From Nocardia sp. (GTDB taxonomy: Bacteria > Actinomycetota > Actinomycetes > Mycobacteriales > Mycobacteriaceae): a stretch of 64,000 nucleotides of DNA. The translations under genes were made by a program, and so were the position numbers. Positions 18,460 to 30,768 of this stretch are shown here, piece by piece. The stretch lies in assembly GCA_014360565.1 (NCBI GenBank), contig JACIXH010000003.1:19566-83565 (forward strand), in the 5' to 3' direction. A model generated the notes under the pieces. The model was not told the origin of the DNA and ran no database searches. It saw only the letters and a list, made by a program, of their open reading frames with translations. Position 1 is the stretch's first letter; each line of letters starts with the position of its first letter.

Positions 18460-19772
18460 TGACCGACACCGACTTCCGTCGCGACGAACCGTCGATAGTG
18501 ACTGTCGCAGGCCAGGACTGGGACCAGGTCAGCGAGGTGATCGACGGCGGCGCCGAAGAACGCATCGTGGTGAACATGGGCCCACAGCATCCGTCCACGC
18601 ACGGGGTGTTGCGCCTGATCCTCGAGATCGAAGGCGAAACCGTCACCGAGGCCCGCTGCGGCATCGGGTACCTCCACACCGGCATCGAGAAGAATCTGGA
18701 ATTCCGTAACTGGACCCAGGGCGTCACCTTCGTCACCCGGATGGACTACCTGTCCCCGTTCTTCAACGAAACCGCCTACTGCCTGGGCGTGGAGAAACTG
18801 CTCGGCATCACCGAGCAGATCCCCGAACGCGCCACCGTCGTTCGAGTGCTGTTGATGGAACTCAACCGGATCTCCTCGCATCTGGTGGCGCTGGCGACCG
18901 GCGGCATGGAACTGGGCGCGCTCACCCCGATGCTGTTCGGCTTCCGCGAACGTGAACTCATCCTCGACGTCTTCGAGAACATCACCGGCCTGCGGATGAA
19001 TCACGCCTACATCCGTCCCGGCGGCCTGGCCCAGGACCTTCCCGCCGACGGCGTCACCAAGGTCCGCGAGCTGCTCGACCTGCTGCCCGGCCGGCTCCGC
19101 GACATGGAGCACCTGCTCAGCGCGAATCCGATCTGGAAGAAGCGCACCCAGGACATCGGCTACCTCGATCTCACCGGCTGTATGGCCCTCGGCATCACCG
19201 GCCCCGTGCTGCGCGCCACCGGTCTGCCGCACGATCTGCGCAAATCCGACCCGTACTGCGGCTACGAGAACTACGAATTCGACATTCCGACCACCACCGG
19301 CTGTGACTGCTACGGCCGCTACATCATCCGCGTCGCCGAGATGACCGAGTCGATCAAGATCGTCGAGCAGTGCCTGGACAAGCTGCGGCCGGGTCCGGTG
19401 ATGATCGACGACAAGAAGATCGCCTGGCCCGCCGACCTGGAACTGGGCCCCGACGGTCTCGGCAACTCGGCAAAGCACATCGGCAAGATCATGGGCAATT
19501 CCATGGAGTCGCTGATCCACCACTTCAAACTCGTCACCGAGGGCATCAGAGTGCCTGCGGGACAGGTCTATTCGGCGGTGGAGTCTCCGCGCGGCGAGCT
19601 GGGTGTGCACATGGTCAGCGACGGTGGCAGCCAGCCCTACCGGGTGCACTACCGCGACCCCTCGTTCACCAACCTGCAAGCGGTGGCCGCGATGTGCGAG
19701 GGCGGCATGCTCGCCGATGTCATCGCCTCGGTCGCCAGCATCGACCCCGTCATGGGCGGAGTGGACCGATGA
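18459..19772 (+). CDS. nuoD: NADH-quinone oxidoreductase subunit D
   Basis: 437 residues, 49-kDa subunit that forms the quinone headgroup site with NuoB. Conserved [14 protein letters not shown] contains the quinone-contacting His; Tyr in [11 protein letters not shown] follows; C-terminal VDR ending is typical of the family, which descends from hydrogenase large subunits. The last 20 bases recur just before nuoE (see the repeat entry). Confidence 0.97.
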   Translation: MTDTDFRRDEPSIVTVAGQDWDQVSEVIDGGAEERIVVNMGPQHPSTHGVLRLILEIEGETVTEARCGIGYLHTGIEKNLEFRNWTQGVTFVTRMDYLSPFFNETAYCLGVEKLLGITEQIPERATVVRVLLMELNRISSHLVALATGGMELGALTPMLFGFRERELILDVFENITGLRMNHAYIRPGGLAQDLPADGVTKVRELLDLLPGRLRDMEHLLSANPIWKKRTQDIGYLDLTGCMALGITGPVLRATGLPHDLRKSDPYCGYENYEFDIPTTTGCDCYGRYIIRVAEMTESIKIVEQCLDKLRPGPVMIDDKKIAWPADLELGPDGLGNSAKHIGKIMGNSMESLIHHFKLVTEGIRVPAGQVYSAVESPRGELGVHMVSDGGSQPYRVHYRDPSFTNLQAVAAMCEGGMLADVIASVASIDPVMGGVDR

Positions 19773-19825
19773 GAAATGACCACCATCCGGGCACTGACCT
19801 CCCTTTGGGCGGAGTAGACCGATGA
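19753..19825 (+). repeat. 20-bp direct repeat bracketing the nuoD-nuoE junction
   Basis: The last bases of nuoD, TGGGCGGAGTGGACCGATGA (19753-19772), recur with one mismatch at 19806-19825, where they supply the GGAG ribosome-binding site and the ATGA start of nuoE. The 53-base offset looks like a small duplication. The 49-base spacer encodes nothing evident. Confidence 0.8.
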
Positions 19826-20535
19826 ATGAAACCCCCACCAGCACACCGATTCTGCTGAGTCTGAGCACTCGCCCCGAACCGTATCCGCCGCACGTGCGCG
19901 AGCGCCTCGAACTGGACGCGAAACAGATCATCACCCGCTACCCGCACCCACGCTCGGCACTGCTGCCCCTGCTGCACCTGGTGCAAGCCGAGGAAGGCTA
20001 CGTCACCGGAACCGGCATAGATTTCTGCACCGATCACCTGAACCTCACCGGCGCCGAGGTGACCGCGGTCGCCACCTTCTACTCGATGTATCGCCGCAGC
20101 CCCACCGGCGACTACCACGTCGGCGTGTGCACCAACACCCTGTGCGCCGTCCTCGGCGGTGACGCCATATTCGAAACGCTGCGCCGGCATCTGAACGTCG
20201 AGCACGGCGCGACCACCCCCGACGGCGCCATCACCCTCGAACACATCGAATGCAACGCTGCCTGCGATTACGCGCCGGTCATGATGGTGAACTGGGAATT
20301 CTTCGACAACCAGACACCCGAATCGGCCGTCGCGATCACCGACGCCCTGCAAGCAGGCCACCAGGTCCGCCCGACCCGCGGCGCACCACTGTGCACCTTC
20401 CGCGAGACCGCGCGCATCCTCGCCGGATTCCCCGACGAGCGCCCCGGAGCCCTCGAAGGCGCACCGGGCGCGCCCACCCTGGCCGGGCTCGAAACGGCCG
20501 CGACAGAGGATGACTCGGCAGGGGGTTCGCGATGA
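19822..20535 (+). CDS. nuoE: NADH-quinone oxidoreductase subunit E
   Basis: 237 residues, thioredoxin-like [2Fe-2S] subunit carrying cluster N1a. Four Cys ligands are visible: two in the VCTNTLCAV region and two in the [10 protein letters not shown] region. It pairs with NuoF at the NADH site. The C-terminal 50 residues are a variable Ala/Pro-rich extension. The stop overlaps nuoF. Confidence 0.96.
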   Translation: MNETPTSTPILLSLSTRPEPYPPHVRERLELDAKQIITRYPHPRSALLPLLHLVQAEEGYVTGTGIDFCTDHLNLTGAEVTAVATFYSMYRRSPTGDYHVGVCTNTLCAVLGGDAIFETLRRHLNVEHGATTPDGAITLEHIECNAACDYAPVMMVNWEFFDNQTPESAVAITDALQAGHQVRPTRGAPLCTFRETARILAGFPDERPGALEGAPGAPTLAGLETAATEDDSAGGSR

Positions 20536-21854
20536 CCTCCCTCACCCCGGTCCTGAGCGAGCACTGGGCCACCCCGCAGTCTTGGACCCTCGACAGCTAC
20601 CGCGCCACCGGCGGCTACGAAGGACTCCGGGCGGCCTTGCGTGCAACCCCCGACGAGGTGATCCACACCGTCAAGGATGCCGGTCTGCGCGGCCGTGGCG
20701 GCGCGGGCTTCCCCACCGGCATGAAATGGTCGTTCATACCGCAGGGGCCCGGCCCCGACGGCACCACCAAACCGCACTACCTCGTCGTCAACGCCGACGA
20801 ATCCGAACCCGGTACCTGCAAAGACATCCCGTTGATGCTGGCCACCCCGCACACCCTCATCGAAGGCATCGTGATCGCCGCGTACGCGATCCGGGCCGCG
20901 ACCGCGTTCATCTACGTCCGCGGCGAAGTGGTGCCGGTACTGCGCCGGCTGCAGGCCGCCGTCGCCGAGGCCTATGCCGCGGGCCTGCTCGGCCACGACA
21001 TCCTCGGCTCGGGTTTCGACCTCGACCTGATCGTGCACGCGGGGGCGGGCGCCTACATCTGCGGCGAGGAAACCGCCCTGCTCGATTCTCTGGAAGGCCG
21101 AAGAGGCCAGCCCCGGCTGCGCCCGCCGTTCCCCGCCGTCGCGGGTCTCTACGCGTGCCCCACTGTCGTGAACAACGTCGAATCCATTGCCAGCGTGCCC
21201 TCGATCCTGCGCAACGGCACGGAATGGTTCCGTTCGATGGGCAGCGAGAAGTCACCCGGCTTCACTTTGTATTCCCTGTCGGGACACGTCGCCCGCCCCG
21301 GCCAGTACGAGGCGCCGCTGGGCATCACCTTGCGCGAACTGCTCGACTACGCGGGCGGTGTCCGGGCCGGACACACCCTCAAGTTCTGGACACCGGGCGG
21401 CTCGTCCACCCCGATGTTCACCGACGAGCACCTCGACGTCGCCCTCGACTACGAAGGCGTCGCCGCCGCCGGATCCATGTTGGGCACCAAGGCGTTGCAG
21501 ATCTTCGACGACACCACCTGTGTGGTGCGCGCCGTACTGCGCTGGACCGAGTTCTACGCCCACGAATCCTGCGGCAAATGCACACCGTGCCGCGAAGGCA
21601 CCTACTGGCTCGTGCAATTGCTGCGCCGACTCGAAGACGGCCAGGGCACCGAAGCCGACCTGGACAAACTCGCCGACATCGCCGACAACATCAACGGCAA
21701 ATCGTTCTGCGCGCTCGGCGACGGCGCGGCCAGCCCGATCTTCTCCTCGCTGAAGTACTTCCGCGACGAATACCTCGCGCATCAGCGACTGGGCGGCTGC
21801 CCGTTCGACCCGGCCGCCTCGACCGTGTGGGCACCAGCGAAAGAGGACCGATGA
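20532..21854 (+). CDS. nuoF: NADH-quinone oxidoreductase subunit F
   Basis: 440 residues; binds NADH, FMN and [4Fe-4S] cluster N3. The glycine-rich [13 protein letters not shown] loop and [13 protein letters not shown] are nucleotide- and FMN-binding; [12 protein letters not shown] plus a later Cys ligate the cluster. It is the electron-entry subunit of complex I. ATGA overlaps at both ends. Confidence 0.97.
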   Translation: MTSLTPVLSEHWATPQSWTLDSYRATGGYEGLRAALRATPDEVIHTVKDAGLRGRGGAGFPTGMKWSFIPQGPGPDGTTKPHYLVVNADESEPGTCKDIPLMLATPHTLIEGIVIAAYAIRAATAFIYVRGEVVPVLRRLQAAVAEAYAAGLLGHDILGSGFDLDLIVHAGAGAYICGEETALLDSLEGRRGQPRLRPPFPAVAGLYACPTVVNNVESIASVPSILRNGTEWFRSMGSEKSPGFTLYSLSGHVARPGQYEAPLGITLRELLDYAGGVRAGHTLKFWTPGGSSTPMFTDEHLDVALDYEGVAAAGSMLGTKALQIFDDTTCVVRAVLRWTEFYAHESCGKCTPCREGTYWLVQLLRRLEDGQGTEADLDKLADIADNINGKSFCALGDGAASPIFSSLKYFRDEYLAHQRLGGCPFDPAASTVWAPAKEDR

Positions 21855-24364
21855 ATCCAGCACCGCGCAGCGATTCCGTGCAGACGGGCGGTCGGGTAGC
21901 CGACCCGCCCGCCGGCGCGCCAGGCGACCGCAACGCAGCGGTGCCCACCGACATGGTGAGCGTCACCATCGACGACACCACCGTGCAGGTGCCCGCCGGA
22001 ACCCTGGTGATCCGTGCCGCCGAACTGATCGGTGTCGAGATCCCGCGCTTCTGCGACCACCCGCTGCTCGACCCGGTCGGCGCGTGCAGGCAGTGCATCG
22101 TCGAAGTGGAAGGGCAGCGCAAGCCGGTCGCCTCCTGCACGATCCCGGTCAGCGACGGCATGATCGTGCGCACTCAGCTCAGCTCGCCGGTCGCCGAAAA
22201 GGCGCAGCGGGGGGTGATGGAGTTGCTGCTCATCAACCACCCGCTCGATTGCCCGGTCTGCGACAAGGGCGGCGAATGTCCGCTGCAGAACCAGGCGATG
22301 TCCACCGGCAGCGCCGAGTCGCGCTTCGAAGGCGAGAAACGCACCTACCCGAAGCCGATTCCGCTGTCGACCGCGGTGCTGCTGGACCGGGAGCGGTGCG
22401 TGCTGTGCGCACGCTGCACCCGGTTCTCCCAGCAGATCGCCGGCGACCCGTTCATCGAACTGATGGATCGCGGTGCGCTGCAACAAGTCGGGATCGCCCA
22501 GGCCGAGCCCCTGGACTCCTACTTTTCCGGCAATACCGTGCAGATCTGCCCGGTCGGCGCACTCACCGGTACCTCCTACCGCTTCCGTGCCCGCCCGTTC
22601 GACCTGGTCTCCACCCCGAGCGTGTGCGAGCACTGCGCCTCGGGGTGCGCACAACGCACCGACCACCGCCGTGGAAAAGTATTGCGCCGCTTGGCCGGTG
22701 ACGATCCGCAGGTCAACGAGGAATGGAACTGTGACAAGGGCCGCTGGGCTTTCGCCTACGCCACCGAACGCGACCGCCTCACCACACCGATGGTGCGTGG
22801 CTGGGACGGCGTCCTCGCCCCGGCGTCGTGGCCCGAGGCCTTCACTGCCGCCGCGACGGGGCTGAGCGCCGCGATCGGCAACGCCGGGGTACTCGTCGGC
22901 GGCCGGGTCACCGAGGAGGAGGCCTACGCCTACAGCAAGTTCGCTCGAATGGTGCTGGCCACCAACGACATCGACTTCCGCAGCCGCGTGCACTCCGACG
23001 AGGAACAACGATTCCTCGCCGCCCGCATCGCCGGGCGCGGCGTTCAGGTCGACTACGCCGCGCTCGACAGAGCCCCGGTCGTGCTGCTGATCGGGTTCGA
23101 GCCGGAAGAGGAATCGCCGATCGTCTACCTGCGGCTGCGCAAGGCCGCACGGACACGCGGGCAGCGGGTGGTCTCGCTCGCGCCGTTCGCCTCCCGCGGC
23201 CTCGAACGCATGTCGGGCGCGCTCATCCAGACCCCGCCCTGTGGCGAAGCCGAGGTCATCGACGCCATCCTGGCCGAAACCTCGCCCGATGCCACCGAAC
23301 TCATGTCGCTGCTGAACACACCCGGCGCCGTCGTGATGGCAGGCGAGCGCCTCGCGGGCAGTCCCGGCGCACTGTCGGCGGTGAGCCGGCTGGTCGACGC
23401 GACCGGTGCGGCGCTGGCATGGGTGCCGCGCCGCGCGGGCGAACGTGGCGCGCTGGAGGCGGGCGCCCTGCCCGGCCTGCTGCCCGGCGGTCGGCCCGTG
23501 GTGGATCCCGCTGCGCGCCAACAGGTTCGACATCGATGGCAGTCCGGCGAACTACCGGTCACGCTGGGTCGCGATGCGAGTGCGATCCTGTCGAACGCCG
23601 CGCAGTTCGGCGCGCTCGTCATCGGCGGCGTCGACCCCGCTGATCTGCCGGACCCGGCGGCAGCCCTGGCCGCCATCGACGCTGCCCGGTTCGTCGTCAG
23701 TCTCGAAATGCGCCACAGCGCCGTCACCGAACGGGCCGACGTCGTCTTCCCGGTGGCGACGGCGATGGAGAAGTCCGGCACCTTCCGCACGTGGGAAGGC
23801 CGACCGCGCCCCTTCGCCGCAGCCGCGCTCGACACCACCCGCCGCGTCGCAGCCCCGCTGTCGGACCTGCGAGTACTGCACTCGCTGGCCGCGCAGATGG
23901 ACGTCCCGATCGGCCTGCCCGACGCCGCCGCCGCACGTACCGAACTCGACGCGCTCGGTACCTGGAACGGCGACCCGATCCCGGCACCGGAGCTGACCAG
24001 CCAGACCCGCCCCGTGCCCGGCCCCGGAACGGCGGTACTCGCCGGTTGGCGGATGCTTCTCGACGCCGGACGCCTGCAGGACGGTGAACCCAACCTCGCC
24101 GGTGTCGCGCGGCCACCGGTCGCACGCCTGTCTGCGGCGACCGCCGCCGAGATCGAGGCCGACGACGCCGATCACATCATCGTCTACACCGACCACGGCC
24201 AGATCTCGGTGCCGTTGATGATCACGGACCTGCCCGACCGGGTGGTGTGGCTGCCGCTGCACTCGCCCGGCTCGACGGTCGCCGCCGAACTCGGTGTGAC
24301 ACCCGGCGCCGTGGTGCGCCTGCGTCGCGCCGACGACAGGATGAAGGAACACCGTCATGAGTGA
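21851..24364 (+). CDS. nuoG: NADH-quinone oxidoreductase subunit G
   Basis: 837 residues. An N-terminal ferredoxin fold binds a [2Fe-2S] cluster ([15 protein letters not shown]), followed by [4Fe-4S] ligand sets ([23 protein letters not shown]; a later CEHCASGC set), then a molybdopterin-oxidoreductase-like domain without the cofactor. About 40 N-terminal residues before the ferredoxin fold are variable. It conducts electrons from NuoF to NuoI. Overlaps nuoF by four bases and the nuoH part by eight. Confidence 0.97.
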   Translation: MNPAPRSDSVQTGGRVADPPAGAPGDRNAAVPTDMVSVTIDDTTVQVPAGTLVIRAAELIGVEIPRFCDHPLLDPVGACRQCIVEVEGQRKPVASCTIPVSDGMIVRTQLSSPVAEKAQRGVMELLLINHPLDCPVCDKGGECPLQNQAMSTGSAESRFEGEKRTYPKPIPLSTAVLLDRERCVLCARCTRFSQQIAGDPFIELMDRGALQQVGIAQAEPLDSYFSGNTVQICPVGALTGTSYRFRARPFDLVSTPSVCEHCASGCAQRTDHRRGKVLRRLAGDDPQVNEEWNCDKGRWAFAYATERDRLTTPMVRGWDGVLAPASWPEAFTAAATGLSAAIGNAGVLVGGRVTEEEAYAYSKFARMVLATNDIDFRSRVHSDEEQRFLAARIAGRGVQVDYAALDRAPVVLLIGFEPEEESPIVYLRLRKAARTRGQRVVSLAPFASRGLERMSGALIQTPPCGEAEVIDAILAETSPDATELMSLLNTPGAVVMAGERLAGSPGALSAVSRLVDATGAALAWVPRRAGERGALEAGALPGLLPGGRPVVDPAARQQVRHRWQSGELPVTLGRDASAILSNAAQFGALVIGGVDPADLPDPAAALAAIDAARFVVSLEMRHSAVTERADVVFPVATAMEKSGTFRTWEGRPRPFAAAALDTTRRVAAPLSDLRVLHSLAAQMDVPIGLPDAAAARTELDALGTWNGDPIPAPELTSQTRPVPGPGTAVLAGWRMLLDAGRLQDGEPNLAGVARPPVARLSAATAAEIEADDADHIIVYTDHGQISVPLMITDLPDRVVWLPLHSPGSTVAAELGVTPGAVVRLRRADDRMKEHRHE

Positions 24365-26147
24365 TCGAGTGCTACTCCTCGCGGCCGAAGCCGGACCTGT
24401 CTTCGGCACCGACCCGCTGTGGTTGGTGGTGGTCAAGGCACTGGGCGTGTTCATCTACCTGATGCTGGTGCCGCTGATCGCGGTGTACGCCGAACGCAAG
24501 GTCGTCGCGTGGATGCAGATGCGTATCGGCCCCAACCGGATCGGGCCCGGCGGCATGCTCCAGTCGATCGCCGACGGCGTGAAGATGGCGCTCAAGGAAG
24601 ACATCATCCCCGCGATCGTCGACAAGCCGATCTTCGTCCTCGCCCCGATCATCTCGGTGATCCCGGCGTTCATGGCCTTCGCGGTGATTCCGATGGGCCC
24701 GGAGGTGTCGATCTTCGGCACGCGAACCGCGTTGCAGCTCACCGATATGCCCGTGGCGGTGCTCTACATCCTCGCCATCACCTCGATCGGCGTGTACGGC
24801 ATCGTGCTCGCGGGCTGGTCGTCGGGTTCGACCTATCCGCTGTTGGGCGGCCTGCGCTCGACCGCGCAGGTCATCTCCTACGAGATCGCGATGGCACTGA
24901 CCTTCGCCACGGTGTTCCTGCTGTCGGGGACCATGGCGACCTCCGAGATCGTCAGTGCGCAGGAGGGCACCTGGTATGTCTTCCTGTTGCTGCCCTCGTT
25001 CCTGATCTACTGCGTGGCGATGGTCGGCGAAACCAACCGTGCCCCCTTCGACTTGCCCGAGGCCGAGGGTGAACTGGTCGGCGGCTTCCACACCGAGTAC
25101 TCGTCGCTGAAGTTCGCGATGTTCATGCTCGCCGAGTACGTGAACATGGCAACGGTGTCGGCGCTGGCGACCACCTTGTTCCTGGGCGGCTGGCGGGCCC
25201 CGTTCCCGATCAGCCTGTGGGAGGGCGCCAACTCCGGCTGGTGGCCGCTGCTGTGGTTCACCCTCAAGATGTGGACGTTCCTGTTCGTGTTCGTCTGGCT
25301 GCGTGGCACCCTGCCCCGCCTGCGCTACGACCAGTTCATGAACCTCGGCTGGAAACTGCTCATCCCCACCTCGCTGGTGTGGGTGATGATCGTGGCCGCC
25401 GCCCGCGTGCTCGACCTCGAAGGTATCCCCGGACAGAATTTCGTCCTGGTCGGTGTCGGCGTGGTGATCACCGCGGCGATGATCGCGATGTTCCTGCGCG
25501 CCGGTCGCAGCAAGGGACTACCGCCGTTGCCGCCGCAGGAGCCCGCGAGCTCGTCGGTGTTCCTCGGCTTCCCGGTCCCGCCGATGCCGCCGCGGCCCGC
25601 GAACGACCAGCCGCAGATCGGGTTGTTCGATCCGCTCGCCGGTTTCGCCGTCACCGCGGCCACCATGTTCAAAAAGCCCAACACCGAGTCCTATCCCGAG
25701 GAGAAGGTGCCGACCGCACCGCGCTACCACGGGCGTCACCAGCTCAACCGCTACGACGACGGACTCGAGAAATGCATCGGCTGCGAACTGTGCGCGTGGG
25801 CGTGCCCGGCCGACGCGATCTTCGTCGAAGGCGCCGACAACACCGAGGACGAACGTTTCTCCCCCGGTGAACGGTACGGCCGCGTCTACCAGATCAACTA
25901 CCTGCGCTGCATCGGCTGCGGCCTGTGCATCGAAGCCTGCCCGACGCGCGCGCTGACCATGACCAACGAATACGAACTCACCGACGACAACCGCGCCGAC
26001 CTCATCTACGAGAAGGACCAGCTCCTGGCCCCGATGCAGCCGGGCATGACACCCGCCCCGCACCCCATGGCGCCGGGTACCGACGCGGCCGACTACTACC
26101 TGGGTCGAGTCGGTCCCACACCGTCCGAGCAGGAGGTTCTGCGATGA
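24357..26147 (+). CDS. nuoHI: Fused NADH-quinone oxidoreductase subunits H and I
   Basis: One open frame of 596 residues. Residues 1 to about 385 are NuoH: eight-helix membrane subunit with [20 protein letters not shown], the [17 protein letters not shown] loop and a proton-path Glu. A Pro-rich stretch (about 390-420) normally ends NuoH. It runs without a stop into NuoI (from GLFDPLAGF near 25620), with two [4Fe-4S] ferredoxin motifs, [12 protein letters not shown] and [12 protein letters not shown] (clusters N6a and N6b). No ribosome-binding site or convincing start precedes the NuoI part; TTG at 25623 is a poor candidate. In M. tuberculosis these are two genes. Subunits H and I are neighbours in complex I, so a fusion is structurally possible, although a sequencing error must be excluded. 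Confidence 0.88.
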   Translation: MSDRVLLLAAEAGPVFGTDPLWLVVVKALGVFIYLMLVPLIAVYAERKVVAWMQMRIGPNRIGPGGMLQSIADGVKMALKEDIIPAIVDKPIFVLAPIISVIPAFMAFAVIPMGPEVSIFGTRTALQLTDMPVAVLYILAITSIGVYGIVLAGWSSGSTYPLLGGLRSTAQVISYEIAMALTFATVFLLSGTMATSEIVSAQEGTWYVFLLLPSFLIYCVAMVGETNRAPFDLPEAEGELVGGFHTEYSSLKFAMFMLAEYVNMATVSALATTLFLGGWRAPFPISLWEGANSGWWPLLWFTLKMWTFLFVFVWLRGTLPRLRYDQFMNLGWKLLIPTSLVWVMIVAAARVLDLEGIPGQNFVLVGVGVVITAAMIAMFLRAGRSKGLPPLPPQEPASSSVFLGFPVPPMPPRPANDQPQIGLFDPLAGFAVTAATMFKKPNTESYPEEKVPTAPRYHGRHQLNRYDDGLEKCIGCELCAWACPADAIFVEGADNTEDERFSPGERYGRVYQINYLRCIGCGLCIEACPTRALTMTNEYELTDDNRADLIYEKDQLLAPMQPGMTPAPHPMAPGTDAADYYLGRVGPTPSEQEVLR

Positions 26148-26965
26148 GCACCATGCAGATGCTGGCCGCCGACATCGCCGACACCTCCACCGGCGAAGCC
26201 GTGCTGTTCTGGGTACTGGCGCCGATCACGGTGCTCGGCGCGCTGGGCATGGTGACCGCGGCCAAGGCCGTGCACTCGGCAATGTGCCTGGCCGCCACCA
26301 TGATCTCGCTCGCGGTGTTCTACATCGCCCAGGGTGCGCTGTTCCTCGGCGTCGTGCAGATCGTCGTGTACACGGGCGCGGTGATGATGCTGTTCCTGTT
26401 CGTGCTGATGCTCGTGGGCGTCGACTCGGCGGAATCGCTGCGCGAGACCCTGCGCGGGCAGCGCATCGCCGCCGCGATCGTCGGAGTCGGCTTCGGGATG
26501 CTGTTCATCGGTGGCATCGGCACCGCCCTGCGCGAAAGCGGAACAAACTTTCCCGGACGCGGTTTCGGTGACCGCGATGTGATCGCCGAACTCGCCGAAT
26601 TGATCTTCCTGCGCTATGTGTGGGCGTTCGAACTCACCGGCGCGCTGCTGATCACCGCCACCATCGGTGCGATGGTGCTCGCCCACCGCGAACACTTCAC
26701 CCCCAAACGCGGACAGCGGGAAATGTCACGCGACCGCTTCCACACCGCGGGCGAACGAGCCACACCGCTGCCGACACCCGGGGTCTACGCCCGGCACAAC
26801 GCCGTCGACAGCCCCGCCCAACTCCCCGACGGCTCCTTCGCCGAACTCTCGGTGAGCACGATCCTGCGTCACCGCCGCACCCGCGCCCACACCGAAGCCG
26901 CCGCGGCCTCGGTCGGCACGGTCCGCGACGACAACCCGACGGCAGACGAGGAAGGCAAGCGGTGA
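26144..26965 (+). CDS. nuoJ: NADH-quinone oxidoreductase subunit J
   Basis: 273 residues with five predicted transmembrane helices in the first 185; helix 3 contains [18 protein letters not shown], the segment with the pi-bulge that links quinone reduction to proton transfer. The last 90 residues are a hydrophilic tail, a common mycolata extension. ATGA overlap with nuoHI and GTGA overlap with nuoK. Confidence 0.96.
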   Translation: MSTMQMLAADIADTSTGEAVLFWVLAPITVLGALGMVTAAKAVHSAMCLAATMISLAVFYIAQGALFLGVVQIVVYTGAVMMLFLFVLMLVGVDSAESLRETLRGQRIAAAIVGVGFGMLFIGGIGTALRESGTNFPGRGFGDRDVIAELAELIFLRYVWAFELTGALLITATIGAMVLAHREHFTPKRGQREMSRDRFHTAGERATPLPTPGVYARHNAVDSPAQLPDGSFAELSVSTILRHRRTRAHTEAAAASVGTVRDDNPTADEEGKR

Positions 26966-27261
26966 ACCCCCAGAACTACCTGTTCCTGTCTGCGCTGCTG
27001 TTCACCATCGGCGCCGCGGGAGTGCTGTTGCGCCGCAACGCGATCGTGGTGTTCATGTGCGTGGAGCTGATGCTCAACGCGGTGAACCTGGCCTTCGTCA
27101 CCTTCGCGCGGTTGCACGACAACCTCGACGGTCAGGTGATCGCGTTCTTCACCATGGTGGTCGCTGCGGCCGAGGTCGTCGTCGGCCTGGCCATCATCAT
27201 GACGATCTTCCGTGCCCGCCGGTCGACCTCGGTCGACGACGCCAACCTGCTGAAGTTCTGA
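26962..27261 (+). CDS. nuoK: NADH-quinone oxidoreductase subunit K
   Basis: 99 residues, three transmembrane helices. Conserved membrane glutamates are in [11 protein letters not shown] and [10 protein letters not shown], the half-channel residues of this antiporter-related subunit. Starts at GTG inside the nuoJ stop (GTGA). Confidence 0.97.
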   Translation: MNPQNYLFLSALLFTIGAAGVLLRRNAIVVFMCVELMLNAVNLAFVTFARLHDNLDGQVIAFFTMVVAAAEVVVGLAIIMTIFRARRSTSVDDANLLKF

Positions 27262-27262
27262 C

Positions 27263-29149
27263 ATGGGTACCGTAACGCTGTGGCTGCTGCCCGCCCTCCC
27301 GCTCGCAGGCGCGATCGTCTTGCTCCTGTTCGGCCGGCGCACCGACCGCTGGGGGCCATATGTGGCCACGGCGGCCGCGCTGGCCTCGTTCGTCGTCGCC
27401 CTCGTCGCCTTCTTCGGAATGCTCGGCCGCGCCGACGCCGACCGCGCCGTGCACAAGGAACTGTTCAACTGGGTCCCCGTCGGTGAGCTGCAAGTCGGTT
27501 TCAGCCTGCAACTGGACCAGCTCTCGATCTGCTTCGCGCTGCTCATCACCGGGGTCGGGTCGCTGATCCACCTCTACTCGATCGGCTACATGAGCCACGA
27601 TCCGGGCAAGCGCCGGTTCTTCGGCTATCTCAACCTGTTCCTGGCCGCCATGCTCGTGCTGGTCCTCGCCGACAACTTCCTCGTGCTCTACCTCGGCTGG
27701 GAAGGCGTGGGCCTGGCGTCGTATCTGCTGATCGGCTTCTGGCACGAAAAGCCCTCGGCCGCAACAGCGGCCAAGAAGGCCTTCGTGGTGAACCGGGTCG
27801 GCGACATGGGCTTGGCGATCGCGATGATGGTCATGTTCGCGACATTCGGTTCCTTCGACTTCCGTACCGTGTTCGCGGCGAGCCCCGGCGCGAGCGAGGG
27901 CACACTCACCGCGATCGGATTGCTGCTGTTGCTGGCCGCCTGCGGCAAATCCGCGCAGGTGCCGCTGCAGTCGTGGCTCGGCGACGCGATGGAAGGCCCC
28001 ACCCCGGTCTCGGCGCTCATCCACGCCGCCACCATGGTCACCGCCGGTGTGTACCTGATCGCGCGCTCCAATCCGATCTACGACCTCGCACCGAACGCAC
28101 GCACGGCGGTGATCGCCGTCGGTGCGGTGACGTTGCTGTTCGGCGCGATCATCGGCTGCGCCAAGGACGACATCAAGAAGGCCCTCGCAGCCTCGACGAT
28201 GAGCCAGATCGGCTACATGATCCTGGCCGTCGGCCTCGGCCCGGCCGGCTACGCCTTCGCGATTATGCACCTGCTCACCCACGGGTTCTTCAAAGCGGGA
28301 CTGTTCCTCGGCGCCGGTTCGGTGATGCACGCGATGAACGACGAGACCGACATGCGCCGCTACGGCGGTTTGCGCACGCTGATGCCGATCACGTTCATCA
28401 CCTTCGGCCTCGGCTACCTCGCCATCATCGGCGTGCCACCGTTTTCCGGCTTCTTCTCCAAGGACAAGATCATCGAGGCGGCCTTCGACCACGGTGGATC
28501 AACCGGGATCCTGCTCGGTGTCGTCACCCTGCTCGGCGCCGCTCTCACCGCGTTCTACATGACCAGAGTCATGCTGATGACGTTCTTCGGCGAGCGCCGC
28601 TGGAAGCCCGAAACGCACCCGCACGAGTCGCCCGCGGTGATGACCGGGCCGATGATCCTGCTCGCCTTCGGATCGGTGTTCGCGGGCGGACTGTTCGTCT
28701 GGGGGTCTTCGCTGGTGAACTGGCTCGAACCTGTCGTCGGCTCGCATCACGGTGAACCCGTCGTGCCCGCGGGCGTGGTCACCGGCCTGGCACTGACCGC
28801 GGTCGCGATCGGTGTCGCCGTGGCCTACCGCAAGTACGCCGAGAACCCGATCCCCGAGGTCACACCGGAGCGGGTCAGCGTGCTGACCGGCGCGGCACGC
28901 CAGGACCTCTACGGCGACAAGATCAACGAAGCCGTGTTCGAACGCCCGGGCCGCCATCTCACGAGGGCGCTGGTGTTCCTCGACGCCAAGGGCGTCGACG
29001 GGGTCGTCAACGGGACGGCCGCCTCGATCGGCGGACTGTCGGCGCGCGTGCGCAAGGTGCAGACCGGTTTCGTGCGTTCCTACGCTCTGTCCATGTTCAC
29101 CGGCGCGGCCCTGGTGGCCGCTGCCCTGCTGGCGGTGAGGTTCTGGTGA
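27263..29149 (+). CDS. nuoL: NADH-quinone oxidoreductase subunit L
   Basis: 628 residues, Mrp-antiporter-like proton pump subunit with about 16 helices. Seen: the membrane Glu in [17 protein letters not shown], the lysine in [30 protein letters not shown] and the discontinuous helix around [12 protein letters not shown]. The long lateral helix lies in the C-terminal 100 residues. One base separates it from the nuoK stop. Confidence 0.97.
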   Translation: MGTVTLWLLPALPLAGAIVLLLFGRRTDRWGPYVATAAALASFVVALVAFFGMLGRADADRAVHKELFNWVPVGELQVGFSLQLDQLSICFALLITGVGSLIHLYSIGYMSHDPGKRRFFGYLNLFLAAMLVLVLADNFLVLYLGWEGVGLASYLLIGFWHEKPSAATAAKKAFVVNRVGDMGLAIAMMVMFATFGSFDFRTVFAASPGASEGTLTAIGLLLLLAACGKSAQVPLQSWLGDAMEGPTPVSALIHAATMVTAGVYLIARSNPIYDLAPNARTAVIAVGAVTLLFGAIIGCAKDDIKKALAASTMSQIGYMILAVGLGPAGYAFAIMHLLTHGFFKAGLFLGAGSVMHAMNDETDMRRYGGLRTLMPITFITFGLGYLAIIGVPPFSGFFSKDKIIEAAFDHGGSTGILLGVVTLLGAALTAFYMTRVMLMTFFGERRWKPETHPHESPAVMTGPMILLAFGSVFAGGLFVWGSSLVNWLEPVVGSHHGEPVVPAGVVTGLALTAVAIGVAVAYRKYAENPIPEVTPERVSVLTGAARQDLYGDKINEAVFERPGRHLTRALVFLDAKGVDGVVNGTAASIGGLSARVRKVQTGFVRSYALSMFTGAALVAAALLAVRFW

Positions 29150-30768
29150 ACTCGTTTCCCTGGCTGACGACACTGTGGCTCGCCCCGGCGATCGGGGCGG
29201 GTGTGGTGCTGCTCGTGCCCGCAGCGCGCCGCAATGTGGCGCGCAGTGTGGCGTTCGCGGTATCGATCGGCGTACTCGCGATGGCCGTCGTCCTCACGAT
29301 GCGATTCCAGCCCGGCGGGGCGCAGTACCAGTTCGTCGAATCCCACGAATGGATCCCGGCGTTCGGTGTCGGCTACACCCTCGGTGTGGACGGCATCGCG
29401 ACGGCGCTGGTCCTGTTGACAGCGGTGCTGGTGCCGCTGTTGATCCTGGCGGGCTGGAACGACGACACCGCCACCGGTGAGGGCCGCCGCACCACCCACA
29501 TCTACATGGCGTTGATGCTGCTGGTCGAGTCGATGGTGCTCATCTCCTTCCTCGCCCTCGACATCCTGCTGTTCTACGTGTTCTTCGAAGCGATGCTGAT
29601 TCCGATGTACTTCCTCATCGGCGGTTTCGGCTCCCGCACCACCGACGCCGCGATCCGCGCCCAACGTTCGCGCGCGGCGGTGAAGTTCCTGCTCTACAAC
29701 CTGTTCGGTGGGTTGATCATGCTCGCCGCGGTGATCGGGCTGTACGTACTCACCGCCCAGGCGGGTCTCGGTGACGGGTCCGCGGGCACGTTCGATCTGC
29801 GCGTCGTGGTCGCCGCGGCCAACAACGGTGAACTCGGGGGCAGCACAGCGGTTCTCAATGCCCTGTTCCTCGGTTTCATGTTCGCCTTCGCCGTCAAAGC
29901 ACCGCTGTGGCCGTTGCATACCTGGTTGCCCGACGCGGCGGTCTCGGCCACCCCGTCCAGCGCGGTACTGATGATGGCAGTGGTCGACAAGGTCGGCACC
30001 TTCGGCATGCTGCGCTACTGTCTGCTGCTGTTCCCGCTGGCCTCGGACACGTTCGCGCCCTTGATCATCACACTGGCCGTGATCGGCATCCTCTACGGCG
30101 CGCTGCTCGCGATCGGTCAAACCGACATGATGCGCCTGATCGCCTACACCTCGATCTCGCACTTCGGGTTCATCATCCTCGGTATCTTCGCCATGACCAG
30201 CCAGTCCCAGTCCGGGGCGACGCTCTACATGATCAACCACGGATTGTCTACGGCCGCACTGTTTCTCATCGCCGGGTTCCTCGTCTCCCGGCGCGGTACC
30301 AGGATGATCGCCGAGTACGGCGGCGTGCAGAAGGTCGCGCCAGTGCTGGCGGGAACGTTCCTCATCGCAGGCCTGGCCACCCTGTCGCTGCCCGGTCTGG
30401 CACCGTTCGTCAGCGAATTCCTGGTCCTGGTCGGCACTTTCCCGAAGTACGGTGTGGCGGCGGTGATCGCGACCGGTGCGCTGGTACTGGCCGCGATCTA
30501 CGTGCTGTGGCTGTACCAGCGGCTGATGACAGGCCCCCTGAAACAGGGCAACGAGCATCTGCGTGACCTGGTGCCGCGCGAGCTGGCCGTGGTGGTGCCG
30601 CTGCTGGTGGCGTTGCTGGTGCTCGGGTTCTATCCGAAACCGATACTCGACCTGGTCGATCCCGCAGTGGGACACACCCTGTCGACGATCGGTAAGCACG
30701 ATCCCGCCCCGACGGTCCCCGCCCCCGAAGCGGGCGCGGCCACCCCGCCCGCAGGCGGCCACAAATGA
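29146..30768 (+). CDS. nuoM: NADH-quinone oxidoreductase subunit M
   Basis: 540 residues, second antiporter-like proton pump. [20 protein letters not shown] contains the key membrane Glu; [19 protein letters not shown] and [14 protein letters not shown] are diagnostic. Begins with GTG overlapping the nuoL stop. The C-terminal 35 residues are a Pro/Ala tail. Confidence 0.97.
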   Translation: MNSFPWLTTLWLAPAIGAGVVLLVPAARRNVARSVAFAVSIGVLAMAVVLTMRFQPGGAQYQFVESHEWIPAFGVGYTLGVDGIATALVLLTAVLVPLLILAGWNDDTATGEGRRTTHIYMALMLLVESMVLISFLALDILLFYVFFEAMLIPMYFLIGGFGSRTTDAAIRAQRSRAAVKFLLYNLFGGLIMLAAVIGLYVLTAQAGLGDGSAGTFDLRVVVAAANNGELGGSTAVLNALFLGFMFAFAVKAPLWPLHTWLPDAAVSATPSSAVLMMAVVDKVGTFGMLRYCLLLFPLASDTFAPLIITLAVIGILYGALLAIGQTDMMRLIAYTSISHFGFIILGIFAMTSQSQSGATLYMINHGLSTAALFLIAGFLVSRRGTRMIAEYGGVQKVAPVLAGTFLIAGLATLSLPGLAPFVSEFLVLVGTFPKYGVAAVIATGALVLAAIYVLWLYQRLMTGPLKQGNEHLRDLVPRELAVVVPLLVALLVLGFYPKPILDLVDPAVGHTLSTIGKHDPAPTVPAPEAGAATPPAGGHK

